Assembly: GCF_001552595.1 (NCBI RefSeq)
Contig: NZ_BCRM01000001.1
Span: 434,001 to 498,000, forward strand
Length of the DNA: 64,000 bases
Source of the DNA: Rhodococcus erythropolis NBRC 15567
GTDB taxonomy: Bacteria > Actinomycetota > Actinomycetes > Mycobacteriales > Mycobacteriaceae
Direction: 5' to 3'
The notes beneath the pieces were generated by a model. It saw nothing but the letters and a program-made list of their open reading frames with translations. It made no database searches and was not told where the DNA came from. Each line of letters begins with the position of its first letter. Position 1 is the stretch's first letter. Shown here one piece after another: positions 44,781-52,937 of the stretch. Made by a program: the position numbers and the translations under genes.

Positions 44781-45509
44781 ATGAGCAAGCCAGTGGAAAT
44801 GACCAACAAGGTTCGACTCGACGACCTCATCGACGCGATCAAGAAGGTGCACACCGACGCGCTCGACCAACTTTCCGACGCCGTGATCGCCGCTGATCAT
44901 CTCGGTGAAGTTGCAGATCACCTGATCGGCCACTTCGTCGACCAGGCGCGCAGGTCGGGAGCGTCGTGGACGGAGATCGGTGCGAGCATGGGTGTGTCGA
45001 AGCAGGCTGCGCAGAAGCGTTTTGTTCCCAAGGCGCCGAGTGATCAGAAGCCGATGGATCCGAACGAAGGGTTCAACCGGTTCACTCCTCGGGCGAAGAA
45101 CGTCGTCATGGCCTCGCAGAACGAAGCCCGCGCTGCCGGTAACGCAGAGATCCAGCCCCAGCACCTGCTCCTGGGGCTTGTCGAGGAGCCTGCTGGGTTG
45201 GCTGCGAAGGCGATAGTGGCGCAGGGGGTGGAGCTCGGTTCCGTCCGAGCTGCAGTGGCCGGTGTACTCCCGGCTCCGACTTCCGAACTGCCAGAACTTA
45301 TTCCGTACGACGCTCGCGCGCGCAAGGTGCTGGAACTGACGTTCCGTGAGGCTCTTCGCCTGGGCCACAACTACATCGGAACCGAGCACATCCTGCTCGC
45401 GCTGCTCGAACTCGAAGACGGATCAGGTGTTCTGGCTGATCTCGGAATCTCGAAGTCGGTTGCGGAGTCGAATATCGTGGGAGCGTTGGCCGTCATTCAG
45501 GATCAGTGA
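44781..45509 (+). CDS. HTH plus Clp N-terminal domain protein, likely autoregulator
   Basis: 242 residues. Residues 59-83 ('SGASWTEIGASMGVSKQAAQKRF') form a helix-turn-helix. Residues 97-160 and 175-240 are two Clp_N repeats ('FTPRAKNVVMASQNEARAAG', 'QPQHLLLGLVEEPAGLAAKA' and 'RARKVLELTFREALRLGHNY', 'GTEHILLALLELEDGSGVLA') like the ClpC adaptor- and substrate-binding domain; no AAA module follows. It thus joins DNA binding to a protein-binding domain, possibly sensing Clp clients. The ATG lies 1 bp after the second palindrome. It overlaps the end of mqo by 17 bp. Confidence 0.88.
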   Translation: MSKPVEMTNKVRLDDLIDAIKKVHTDALDQLSDAVIAADHLGEVADHLIGHFVDQARRSGASWTEIGASMGVSKQAAQKRFVPKAPSDQKPMDPNEGFNRFTPRAKNVVMASQNEARAAGNAEIQPQHLLLGLVEEPAGLAAKAIVAQGVELGSVRAAVAGVLPAPTSELPELIPYDARARKVLELTFREALRLGHNYIGTEHILLALLELEDGSGVLADLGISKSVAESNIVGALAVIQDQ

Positions 45510-46935
45510 TCGGTGTCAGTGCCGGCATCAATTCCTTAAGTGCCGGCATCCATTGCTCGATGTGGTTCGGAAAGCACTTGGCGAGTACGTCCGTCATGAC
45601 AGATGGTGCAACCGAAGCTCCCGGAGATGCACCCAGGAGACCGGCAATCGATCCCTCTGCGCTGGTGATTACCTCTGTGCCGAATGTCAGCATCCCGACC
45701 TTTCTCGGGTGAGGTTTCACCAATTGGGCGCGCTGCCCGGCCTGAATCAGCTTCCAGTCTGCGGGATCGGCCTCGGGATAGAAGCGTTGCAGTGCGGCAA
45801 ACTTGCGCCGTTTCGATGACAGTAATTGGCTGAACAGGTATCGGACAAGCGAGATGTTCTGTATTCCGACAGCAAGCAATACTGCGACGTTTCGGAATCG
45901 GATCGTAGCGAACAAGTCAGTTAGCTTGCCATGCTTGAGGAGTCGTGTGCTGAAGGTGGCATACGGTCCGAACATCAATGACGGGCAGCCGTCGACCATA
46001 CGCCTGTCGAGATGGGGGACCGACATCGGTGGTGCTCCGATCGCGGCCTGGCTGTACACCTTCGCGTTGTGGGAGTCGACGACGGTGCGTTTCTCGGTAT
46101 GCAGGAACTGGGCTCCGAGTGGGAACACCGCATAGCCTCGAACCTCGGGAACTCGCGCCTTCTGAAGGAGCCTGAGTGCGTACCCACCTGCGCCGACGAA
46201 GACGAATCTTGATCTCAGTTGGAACCGAATGCCAGAGATAGTGTTTCGCCCACAGATAAGCCACGTGCCGTCTGTCATGCGCTGGAGTGATGTTACGTCG
46301 TGGCTCGTGCGGATGCGTGCACCACGATTTGTCATGGTGTGAAGCAGTTCTCGGGTCAGAGCACCGAAGTCCACGTCTGTACCTGCTGCGTATCGAGTCG
46401 CAGCTATCGGTTCGGAATCCATTCGGCCGCGCATCATCAGCGGCGCCCAATTATTCACCGTCTGAGGATCTTCTGTGTACTCCATGGCTGAGAATTCGGG
46501 TAATCCGTGTAGCGTGGCGTGGCGCTGACGTAGATATTCGATGTCTCGTTCGCCGAAAACGACGTCCATGTGAGGGGTTGGGTTGACGAACGATGAGGTT
46601 TGTTTCAGCTCGCCGGTTTCCGTGAGTGATCCCCAGAATTGGCGAGACAGGTGGAATTGGTGGCTGATCTCTACAGCTTTCGCGGGGTCGCTGGGGTCGG
46701 GCATGTAGTTCAGTTCGCATAGGCCCGAATGGCCGGTTCCTGCGTTGTTCCACGGGTTGGAGCTTTCGCCGGCGGGTTCGCCCAGCCTTTCGAGTACCTC
46801 GATGGACCAATCGGGTTGGAGTCTCGCGATCAATGCACCCAGCGTTGCCGACATGATCCCGGCGCCGATGAGTATTGCGTCGAGTGGGGGCTCTTCGGAA
46901 CCAGGTTTCGATCCCGACGGTTGTGACGTGAACAT
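45493..46935 (-). CDS. mqo: malate:quinone oxidoreductase
   Basis: 480 residues. 'LDAILIGAGIMSATLGALIARLQPDWSI' at the N-terminus and 'NPWNNAGTGHSGLCELNY' are FAD and substrate motifs of Mqo; the C-terminal 'TFGTEVITSAEGSIAGLLGASPGASVA' is family-typical. It oxidises L-malate to oxaloacetate and passes electrons to menaquinone at the inner membrane face. ATG at 46935 follows GAGGAAAGG. It is divergent from a LysR gene, a likely regulator. Convergent overlap of 17 bp with the HTH-Clp gene. Confidence 0.95.
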   Translation of the reverse strand: MFTSQPSGSKPGSEEPPLDAILIGAGIMSATLGALIARLQPDWSIEVLERLGEPAGESSNPWNNAGTGHSGLCELNYMPDPSDPAKAVEISHQFHLSRQFWGSLTETGELKQTSSFVNPTPHMDVVFGERDIEYLRQRHATLHGLPEFSAMEYTEDPQTVNNWAPLMMRGRMDSEPIAATRYAAGTDVDFGALTRELLHTMTNRGARIRTSHDVTSLQRMTDGTWLICGRNTISGIRFQLRSRFVFVGAGGYALRLLQKARVPEVRGYAVFPLGAQFLHTEKRTVVDSHNAKVYSQAAIGAPPMSVPHLDRRMVDGCPSLMFGPYATFSTRLLKHGKLTDLFATIRFRNVAVLLAVGIQNISLVRYLFSQLLSSKRRKFAALQRFYPEADPADWKLIQAGQRAQLVKPHPRKVGMLTFGTEVITSAEGSIAGLLGASPGASVAPSVMTDVLAKCFPNHIEQWMPALKELMPALTPITDPE

Positions 46936-47006
46936 GGGCGGCCTTTCCTCAGAGGTAGGGGTGTATGTGCATCGTGGTCCCAAACAGACTCATCCGTCCA
47001 ATGAAG

Positions 47007-47019
47007 AAACCATCGGTTT
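47007..47019. promoter_or_regulatory. candidate LysR box AAACC-ATC-GGTTT
   Basis: Perfect 5-base arms in the mqo/lysR gap, close to the lysR start. LysR proteins bind such sites and repress their own gene. Confidence 0.4.
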
Positions 47020-47030
47020 ATGATCCGAAT

Positions 47031-47939
47031 ATGGATGAGTTTCGATCGGCTGAAGTAGAAGGGCTGGCGCCGCTTCTGGCGGCCTTCGATGTGGCAGCGG
47101 AGGAAGGCCACATCACGAGAGCTTCCGACCTGCTCGGGATTCCTCAGTCCTCGCTCAGCCGGAGATTGAAGACGCTCGAAAAGACGCTGGGATTTCAGCT
47201 TTTTCAGCCGGTTGGGCGCCGGGTTGCACTGACCTCGGCAGGGCGCGAATTACACGAACTAACTAGCCGCCTCGTCAAGGAGCTGGACAACGCAGTAGGT
47301 CTGGTCCGTAGTAACGCGGATCCGGAGGGTGGCCTCGTACGATTCGGGTTTCCACTGACATTGGGCCCGATCAGCGTCCCGTCGCTGCTCGCAGAGTTTC
47401 ACGAGGCGGCGCCGCGGGTGCGATTGAACCTTGTGCAAGCGCATGGGGAATCACTCGCGCAAATGGTCCGAGACGGGCGTCTGGATCTTGCCGTGATGAT
47501 TCCAGCACCGGAGGACTTGCCCACAACGCTGTTGGGGCATCAGCAAATACTCCTGCATGTGGGTACTGGACATCGATTAGCGGCGAGAGATTGTGTCGAC
47601 CTCGCGGAACTGGTCGACGAGACATTCATCGCGAGTCCGCCCACCTATCACCTTCGGATGTTGCTCGACTCTTGCTGTATGCAAACCGGATTCGAGCCGA
47701 GGGTTGCATTCGAGATCACGGAGTTCGAAACGATTCGTGCCCTGGTCTCGCGTGGTCTCGGTATCGCGTTGCTCCCCATCGCCGAGGTCGATCACCCGGA
47801 TCTCGTCGCTGTTCCGGTAACGGGCGTTCGCGATCGAACCATCGCGTTGGCCGTCGGCAATTACCGCCTGACGCCCGCCGTAATTCGACTGCGTGATCAC
47901 CTGATTGCTCGTGCAACAGCGCTTCTCGGGTCGCCGTAA
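47031..47939 (+). CDS. LysR-family transcriptional regulator
   Basis: 302 residues from the ATG at 47031; an in-frame start at 46965 would add 22 residues across the candidate operator. The helix-turn-helix 'EEGHITRASDLLGIPQSSLSRRLKTLEKTLGFQLF' at residues 20-55 is followed by the two-lobed ligand domain ('LVRFGFPLTLGPISVPSLLAEF', 'FEITEFETIRALVSRGLGIALLP'). It faces mqo, so it may control malate oxidation. Ligand unknown. Confidence 0.9.
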   Translation: MDEFRSAEVEGLAPLLAAFDVAAEEGHITRASDLLGIPQSSLSRRLKTLEKTLGFQLFQPVGRRVALTSAGRELHELTSRLVKELDNAVGLVRSNADPEGGLVRFGFPLTLGPISVPSLLAEFHEAAPRVRLNLVQAHGESLAQMVRDGRLDLAVMIPAPEDLPTTLLGHQQILLHVGTGHRLAARDCVDLAELVDETFIASPPTYHLRMLLDSCCMQTGFEPRVAFEITEFETIRALVSRGLGIALLPIAEVDHPDLVAVPVTGVRDRTIALAVGNYRLTPAVIRLRDHLIARATALLGSP

Positions 47940-47948
47940 GGACAATGC

Positions 47949-47986
47949 AGAAGAGGGCCGCACCCTTGCGGGTGCGGCCCTCTTCT
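47949..47986. terminator. bidirectional terminator, perfect 17-bp stem
   Basis: AGAAGAGGGCCGCACCC and its exact complement with the 4-nt loop TTGC, between convergent lysR and csp. The outer A/T-rich part gives T-rich ends on both strands. Confidence 0.9.
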
Positions 47987-47997
47987 TGTGTCACTGA

Positions 47998-48201
47998 TTA
48001 GACAGCGCGCACATTGGTGGCCTGAGGACCCTTCTGGCCCTGGCCAACCTCGAACTCCACACGCTGGTTCTCGTCGAGCGACTTGTAGCCGTTGCCCGAG
48101 ATTTCAGAGTAATGAACGAACACGTCCGGTGTTCCGTCGTCGGGAGCGATGAAACCAAAGCCCTTTTCGCCGTTGAACCACTTCACGATGCCCTGTGCCA
48201 T
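47998..48201 (-). CDS. cold-shock protein, CspA family
   Basis: 67 residues, the normal size. RNA-binding motifs KGFGFI (RNP1) and DVFVHY (RNP2) are both present in the beta-barrel OB fold. It binds single-stranded RNA and DNA and acts as an RNA chaperone. ATG at 48201 with GGGAG upstream; an upstream in-frame GTG at 48237 is unlikely. The long leader upstream may hold the temperature-sensitive 5' UTR usual for csp genes, though I cannot show one. Confidence 0.96.
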   Translation of the reverse strand: MAQGIVKWFNGEKGFGFIAPDDGTPDVFVHYSEISGNGYKSLDENQRVEFEVGQGQKGPQATNVRAV

Positions 48202-48592
48202 ACCGATACTCCCTACAAACTCGATCCGGGCCCTCACATCGAAGTCCCGATCTCGATGTGTCTATCCTCCCACGCCGCGCAAGTCGAACGGTGGGCGACG
48301 TGCAAAAGACGGTAATTCGGAAGCTTTCGAGGAGGGAATGGCAACTGATCTTCGACTGATTTTCGACGCTGGAGCGACCCGATCGCCGAAGGCAGGGACT
48401 GGTGGCTCGCCCAACTGCCTGCGGTGATAGATCAGCGGGAATGTACTTGTCCGCTCGAGAACGGTCCATATTTATCGCTCCGATCTCTCGGAATCGCAAA
48501 CGTAGGAACCCTATGGAAGATGAGGGTGGGCTAACCTCTCATTCGCTGTGCCCTCGGCGCGCGCAGCAGTCGCCGAGAAGGAGAGTGCATAC
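48202..48592. other. 391-bp divergent intergenic region
   Basis: Between csp (minus) and the second siderophore lipoprotein (plus). No ORF here has a ribosome site or homology. It must hold the csp promoter and 5' leader on one side and the iron box at 48521 on the other. No structured RNA could be recognised by eye. Confidence 0.6.
48521..48539 (+). promoter_or_regulatory. IdeR/DtxR iron box
   Basis: TGAGGGTGGGCTAACCTCT matches 14 of 19 positions of the TTAGGTTAGGCTAACCTAA consensus, with the right half GGCTAACCT exact. It is 54 bp before the second siderophore-binding gene, which fits iron repression. Confidence 0.7.
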
Positions 48593-49597
48593 ATGTACGG
48601 AACGATTTGTGAATCCACGACGTCTGAACTGGTGGACCAGCTCAGTCGCCGTGGGTTCTTCGGCGTCGGCGCAGTGGCAGCGGCCGCCATCCTTGCGGGT
48701 TGTTCGACTACGTCAGATGCTTCTGATGCCGGCGAACAACGCGAGGTGATCAATGCGCTCGGCACCACCACGATCTCGGGGAAGCCGGAAAGGATCGTTG
48801 TTGCCAGCGACTTCACGGATCTCGAATTCCTGCTCTCTCTCGGCGTTCACCCAGTCGCCTACGGCAATACGGGTGCGTGGGACCGCGGTGCACTGCCTTG
48901 GCAGAGCACCGCTGGAATAGCCGATCTCGAAAGCTTCGACACCACAGGCGAAATCAACCCGGAAATCATCGCGCGCTACTCACCGGATCTCATCATCGGA
49001 ATGAAGACCTATCTCGAACCGGCAGCCGAGAGGCTCAGCCAGATCGCGCCTGTCATCGCGCTGGACTGGACCACCTCGTGGCGTGACGGCGTCGCCACGG
49101 TCGGGCAGGCCGCTTTTGTCGACGAGGCCGCTGCTGCAGCGATCGCCCGGACCGACGCCCTGATCTCCGACACTGCCGCTTCGCTGAATGGCTTGGGTGG
49201 CAAGACGATCATGATCGGCTCGATGTACGGCGATCAGTTGTATGTGCAGGGGGATGCCAGTGCGCCCGGGGTTCTGCTGCGCGAACTCGGACTCAACTAT
49301 CGCGGATACAACGCCGAGCAGATGACTGCGCTGTCGATGGAGCAGGCGGAGGTACTAGCACCCGCAGACATTTTGCTCAGCCTCGCTTCTGATCAGGAAG
49401 CGACGACGAGGTTGGAGAACTTCGCAGTTTTCCAGAACCTCCCCGCGGTGAAGGCGCGAGCCTATGCGCCGGTCGAACTTCTGCTCTCGAATGCCTTTGT
49501 CGACAATTTCGGTCCACTGAGCGCGCCGTACGCCTTGCCGCAGCTCGCCGAGGTCTTGACCGGGCTTGCGGCGGGCCAGGGAAAACAACTCCCCTGA
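48593..49597 (+). CDS. iron-siderophore ABC transporter substrate-binding lipoprotein (second copy)
   Basis: 334 residues. A twin Arg ('LSRRGFFGVG', Arg19-Arg20) and lipobox LAGC (Cys37) indicate Tat export and lipid anchoring. 'KPERIVVASDFTDLEFLLSLGVHPVAYG' and 'IIARYSPDLIIGMKTYLEPAAERLSQIAPVI' give the FepB fold. It has an iron box upstream, unlike the first copy. The start is ATG at 48593 with GAAGGAG. No transporter genes are adjacent, so it serves distant permeases. Confidence 0.9.
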   Translation: MYGTICESTTSELVDQLSRRGFFGVGAVAAAAILAGCSTTSDASDAGEQREVINALGTTTISGKPERIVVASDFTDLEFLLSLGVHPVAYGNTGAWDRGALPWQSTAGIADLESFDTTGEINPEIIARYSPDLIIGMKTYLEPAAERLSQIAPVIALDWTTSWRDGVATVGQAAFVDEAAAAAIARTDALISDTAASLNGLGGKTIMIGSMYGDQLYVQGDASAPGVLLRELGLNYRGYNAEQMTALSMEQAEVLAPADILLSLASDQEATTRLENFAVFQNLPAVKARAYAPVELLLSNAFVDNFGPLSAPYALPQLAEVLTGLAAGQGKQLP

Positions 49598-49643
49598 CCT
49601 CGCTTCCGAGCGTACGGACCCTGCGTCGGCCTAGCATCGAAAC

Positions 49644-50363
49644 ATGGTGGACATAGATCTGACTGGCCGCGCCGCAGTTGTCGGCGGATCACAACCGCTG
49701 CGAGCGATACTCGAAACCCCCACTACCCCCGGCCCGTGGCCGGGGGTAGTGATGATTCACGAGGCCTTCGGGCTCGAGGAGGTGATGCAGCGGCAAGCCA
49801 AGCGGCTGGCCTCTGCGGGATTCCTGACGCTCGCTGTCGACCTCTACAGCGCGGGCGGGGCGAAGCGGTGCCTCGTGCCCACCATGACGTCGATGCTTCG
49901 AGGACACGGCAAGGCGTTCACCGACATCGAAGTCGCTCGCAGTTGGCTTTTGGAATCCCCGGACTGCACCGGAAAGATCGGTGTCATCGGATTCTGCATG
50001 GGCGGCGGCTTCGCGATGGTCAGCGCCGGAGATTTCGATGCTGCCTCGGTCAACTACGGTCAGCTTCCACGCAAACTCGATGAGGCCGTGGTGGATGCGT
50101 GCCCGATCGTCGGGAGTTTCGGAGGCAAGGACTTCTCGCTCCGGGGTGCGGCAGCGAAGCTGGAGACGGCGCTCAGCAATGCCGGTATCGAGAACGACGT
50201 CAAGGAGTACCCCACCGCCGGCCACGCGTTCCTCAACGACGCGGAGGCCGGACCCAAGGTGCTTCGTCCGTTGGAGCGCATCCTCGGAATCGGTCCCGAT
50301 CCTGTTGCAGCGCAGGACGCCTGGAAGCGAATCGACTCGTTCTTCGAGCGCCACCTGGCCTGA
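49644..50363 (+). CDS. dienelactone hydrolase family protein
   Basis: 239 residues. 'PGVVMIHEAFGLEEVMQRQAKRLASAGFL' and the nucleophile elbow 'GVIGFCMGGGFAM' with Cys are typical of dienelactone hydrolases; acid and base in 'VGSFGGKDFSLRG' and 'YPTAGHAFLND'. It opens dienelactones or similar esters in aromatic degradation, but its real substrate is unknown. Converges on the SDR, whose stop directly follows its own. Confidence 0.88.
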   Translation: MVDIDLTGRAAVVGGSQPLRAILETPTTPGPWPGVVMIHEAFGLEEVMQRQAKRLASAGFLTLAVDLYSAGGAKRCLVPTMTSMLRGHGKAFTDIEVARSWLLESPDCTGKIGVIGFCMGGGFAMVSAGDFDAASVNYGQLPRKLDEAVVDACPIVGSFGGKDFSLRGAAAKLETALSNAGIENDVKEYPTAGHAFLNDAEAGPKVLRPLERILGIGPDPVAAQDAWKRIDSFFERHLA

Positions 50364-51089
50364 TCAGCGACTGGTTCTCTCACCGCCGTTGACTGCCAAT
50401 ACCTGACCGGTGATCTGCCGGGCGCCAGGTGAGGCCAAGAAGTGGACGGCTGATGCGATGTCGTCCGGTGTTCCGGCGCGCTTGGTGGTGGTGGACTCGA
50501 TCAGCATCGCGCGACGCTCGTCCGTCAGAAAGTCTCGGAAGAACTCGGTGTCGGCGATGTAGCCGGGGGAGACGATGTTCGCGGTGATGCCTTCGGGGCC
50601 CAGTTCGGCGGCCAGATCGATATTCCACGTCGCAACTGCGGCTTTGGCAGCGCCGTACGCGCCCGCGCCCTTGTCGGCGGCGATCGATCCGATGGTGATG
50701 ACGGCACCGCCGCTGGGGATTCGATCGCGAACTGCGGCTGTGGTCAGCACTGCCGAGATGAGATTGGAGTCCAGATTCGCACGCCACCCGGCGGCCAGGG
50801 ATTCCAGATCTGACGGTGCCTCGCGATCGAAGTCCGTGTTGCCACCGGCGCAGTGCACCACGACGTCGATGGTTCCCGGAAGCGAATCCTGCAGCCGCTT
50901 CAGGTCTTTCGGGTCGGAGTTGTCACACGTCAAGGCGTGAACATCGGAACCCAACTCCTCTGCAGTCTTTTCGAGTGGTTCCGTGCGTCGGCCGGTGACA
51001 AAAACTGTGTCTCCCTCTCGGGCGAACGCCGCTGCAACTGCGCGTCCGATCCCTGTTCCGCCGCCGGTGACCAGAACTGTGCGTGTCAT
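50364..51089 (-). CDS. short-chain dehydrogenase/reductase
   Basis: 241 residues. 'VLVTGGGTGIGRAVAAAFAREG', 'VVHCAGGNTDFD' and the active Tyr-Lys in 'YGAAKAAVATW' with 'VSPGYIADTEFF' define a classical SDR. Cofactor specificity NADP is suggested by 'GRRTEPLEK'. ATG follows GGAGG. It is divergent from a MarR gene, whose two palindromes overlap both promoters, so it is likely a MarR target. Confidence 0.9.
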   Translation of the reverse strand: MTRTVLVTGGGTGIGRAVAAAFAREGDTVFVTGRRTEPLEKTAEELGSDVHALTCDNSDPKDLKRLQDSLPGTIDVVVHCAGGNTDFDREAPSDLESLAAGWRANLDSNLISAVLTTAAVRDRIPSGGAVITIGSIAADKGAGAYGAAKAAVATWNIDLAAELGPEGITANIVSPGYIADTEFFRDFLTDERRAMLIESTTTKRAGTPDDIASAVHFLASPGARQITGQVLAVNGGERTSR

Positions 51090-51117
51090 GCCTACCTCCG
51101 TGAGCTACGTTTAGACC

Positions 51118-51148
51118 TATACGAAGAACGTATCATTTAGAGCTAAAT
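51118..51148. promoter_or_regulatory. candidate MarR operators (two palindromes)
   Basis: TATACG-AAGAA-CGTATC (51118-51133) and ATTTAG-AG-CTAAAT (51135-51148), adjacent, between divergent sdr and marR. The second ends just before the GTG of marR. Confidence 0.6.
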
Positions 51149-51158
51149 GAGGTGTGCA

Positions 51159-51701
51159 GTGGTGGGCGATTACAACCCGGACGATGCGGTGGACGCGGTT
51201 GCGTTGGCCTGGCTTCGCGAAAGGCCGGGCACGCCCGTAGAGGGTATCGGCATTGTGACCAGGCTGTGGATGTGCGCCAAGCTGCTCGGTGAGGATCGCC
51301 GACGGGTACTCGCCTCGGCCGGTGCGGACACAGCCACGCTGGACCTACTCAGTGTCCTGCGGCGATCCGGCGAGCCGTATCAGTTGACGACTCGCCAGAT
51401 CACCGAGCAGACCGGAGTCACGGCCGGTGCGATCTCGCAGCGACTCGCGCGCGCGGAGAACGCGGGTCTGGTGGAGAGGTCCTCCGCCGCGCAAGGGTCA
51501 CGACTAGTGCTCGTGACCCTCACTGCCGCCGGTCACGAGCTGGTGGAGCAATTGGTGGACCGAGTCCTCGGCCGTGAAGCCGAACTGACGTCGATTCTCA
51601 CCGAGCAGCAGCAGGCCGAACTCACCGAACTGCTGCGTGTCTTTCTCGACGGTCTACGCGGCGAACTCGGTGACCCTGGCGTCGCGCACGTCGGGGCTTG
51701 A
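51159..51701 (+). CDS. MarR-family transcriptional regulator
   Basis: 180 residues from the GTG at 51159, which has GAGG upstream; an ATG at 51147 in frame lies inside the palindrome. The winged helix 'QLTTRQITEQTGVTAGAISQRLARAENAGLVER' at about residues 75-110 and 'LTAAGHELVEQLVDRVLGREAEL' helix are typical. It probably represses itself and the SDR and senses a small phenolic. The stop directly abuts the end of pcaF. Confidence 0.9.
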   Translation: MVGDYNPDDAVDAVALAWLRERPGTPVEGIGIVTRLWMCAKLLGEDRRRVLASAGADTATLDLLSVLRRSGEPYQLTTRQITEQTGVTAGAISQRLARAENAGLVERSSAAQGSRLVLVTLTAAGHELVEQLVDRVLGREAELTSILTEQQQAELTELLRVFLDGLRGELGDPGVAHVGA

Positions 51702-52913
51702 TCAGGACAGGCGCTCGAACACTGCAGCCAGGCCCTGCCCGCCGCCGATGCACATCGTCTCGAGGCCGTAACGCGCTTCGCGACGGTCCATCTCGCGCAA
51801 CAGGGTGGCCAGGATTCGTCCACCCGTGGCACCGACCGGATGGCCGAGGGAGATGCCGGAGCCGTTGGGGTTGACGCGTGGGTCGTCGGCTTCGAGCTTC
51901 CAACTCTGCAGGACTGCAAGTGCTTGTGCCGCAAAGGCTTCGTTGAGTTCGATGACATCCATGTCCGCCAGGGTCAATCCGAGGCGGCCGAGTGCCTTCT
52001 CCGACGCCGGGACGGGACCGATGCCCATGGTGCGCGGGGGAACTCCGGCAACGCTCCAACTCGCCAGGCGTGCGAGGGGTCGCAGTCCGAGTGCGCGGGC
52101 TTTGTCTGCGGTGGTGACGATCGCCAGCGCTGCGCCGTCGTTCTGGCCGCTGGCATTACCTGCCGTCACGGTGGAGTCCGGGTCGATCTTTGCGCGCATG
52201 GGACGAAGGCGTGCAAGCGATTTCATCGAAGTGTCGGCCCGCGGATGCTCGTCGGTGTCGACGAGCAGGGCCTCACCCTTGCGCTGCGGAACGGATACCG
52301 GAACGATTTCCTCGGCGAAGACGCCGTTCTTCTGTGCGGCAACGGCACGCTGATGCGACTGCACCGCGAGTGCGTCCTGATCTTCGCGGCTGATGGAGAA
52401 CTCGGCGCGCAGGTTCTCTGCCGTTTCGATCATTCCGCCGGGAACCGGGAAGTCGCGTCCGCCGGCTGTCACGCGGGCGCGCGCGAGACGATCGCTGAGC
52501 GCAACACCTTCACCCTTGACACCCCAACGCATTCCGGTTGCGTAGAACTCAGCCTGGCTCATCGACTCGGCACCACCCGCGAGGACCAGATCACTGCCAC
52601 CGGACTGAACCTGCATGACGGCCTGGATGATTGCCTGCAATCCCGACCCGCACCGGCGATCCACCTGCATGCCGGGAACATCGACGCCCAGACCGGCGTT
52701 GAGCGCCGCGATGCGTCCGATCGCCGGAGCTTCACCGTTCGGCGAAGCCTGGCCGAGAATGACGTCGTCGATCTCCGCGCCGGAAATGCCGGTACGCGTG
52801 ACGAGTTCGGCGATCAACGTCGAGGCGAGATCTTCCGGGGCTACGTCACGGAAGACACCGCCGAAGCGGCCGACAGGGGTACGGAGCGGTTCACAGATGA
52901 CAACGTCAGGCAT
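51702..52913 (-). CDS. pcaF: beta-ketoadipyl-CoA thiolase
   Basis: 403 residues, thiolase fold. Active Cys88 in 'QVDRRCGSGLQAI', then 'GGAESMSQAEFY', 'NEAFAAQALAVLQSW', His in 'GHPVGATGGRI' and C-terminal Cys in 'ETMCIGGGQG'. It splits 3-oxoadipyl-CoA into succinyl-CoA and acetyl-CoA, the last step. It is the last gene of pcaHGBLRF, separated from pcaR by 24 bp. Thiolases are hard to tell apart, but context fixes the role. Confidence 0.93.
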   Translation of the reverse strand: MPDVVICEPLRTPVGRFGGVFRDVAPEDLASTLIAELVTRTGISGAEIDDVILGQASPNGEAPAIGRIAALNAGLGVDVPGMQVDRRCGSGLQAIIQAVMQVQSGGSDLVLAGGAESMSQAEFYATGMRWGVKGEGVALSDRLARARVTAGGRDFPVPGGMIETAENLRAEFSISREDQDALAVQSHQRAVAAQKNGVFAEEIVPVSVPQRKGEALLVDTDEHPRADTSMKSLARLRPMRAKIDPDSTVTAGNASGQNDGAALAIVTTADKARALGLRPLARLASWSVAGVPPRTMGIGPVPASEKALGRLGLTLADMDVIELNEAFAAQALAVLQSWKLEADDPRVNPNGSGISLGHPVGATGGRILATLLREMDRREARYGLETMCIGGGQGLAAVFERLS

Positions 52914-52937
52914 TGGTTCTTCCTTGGGTCTGCTCGG

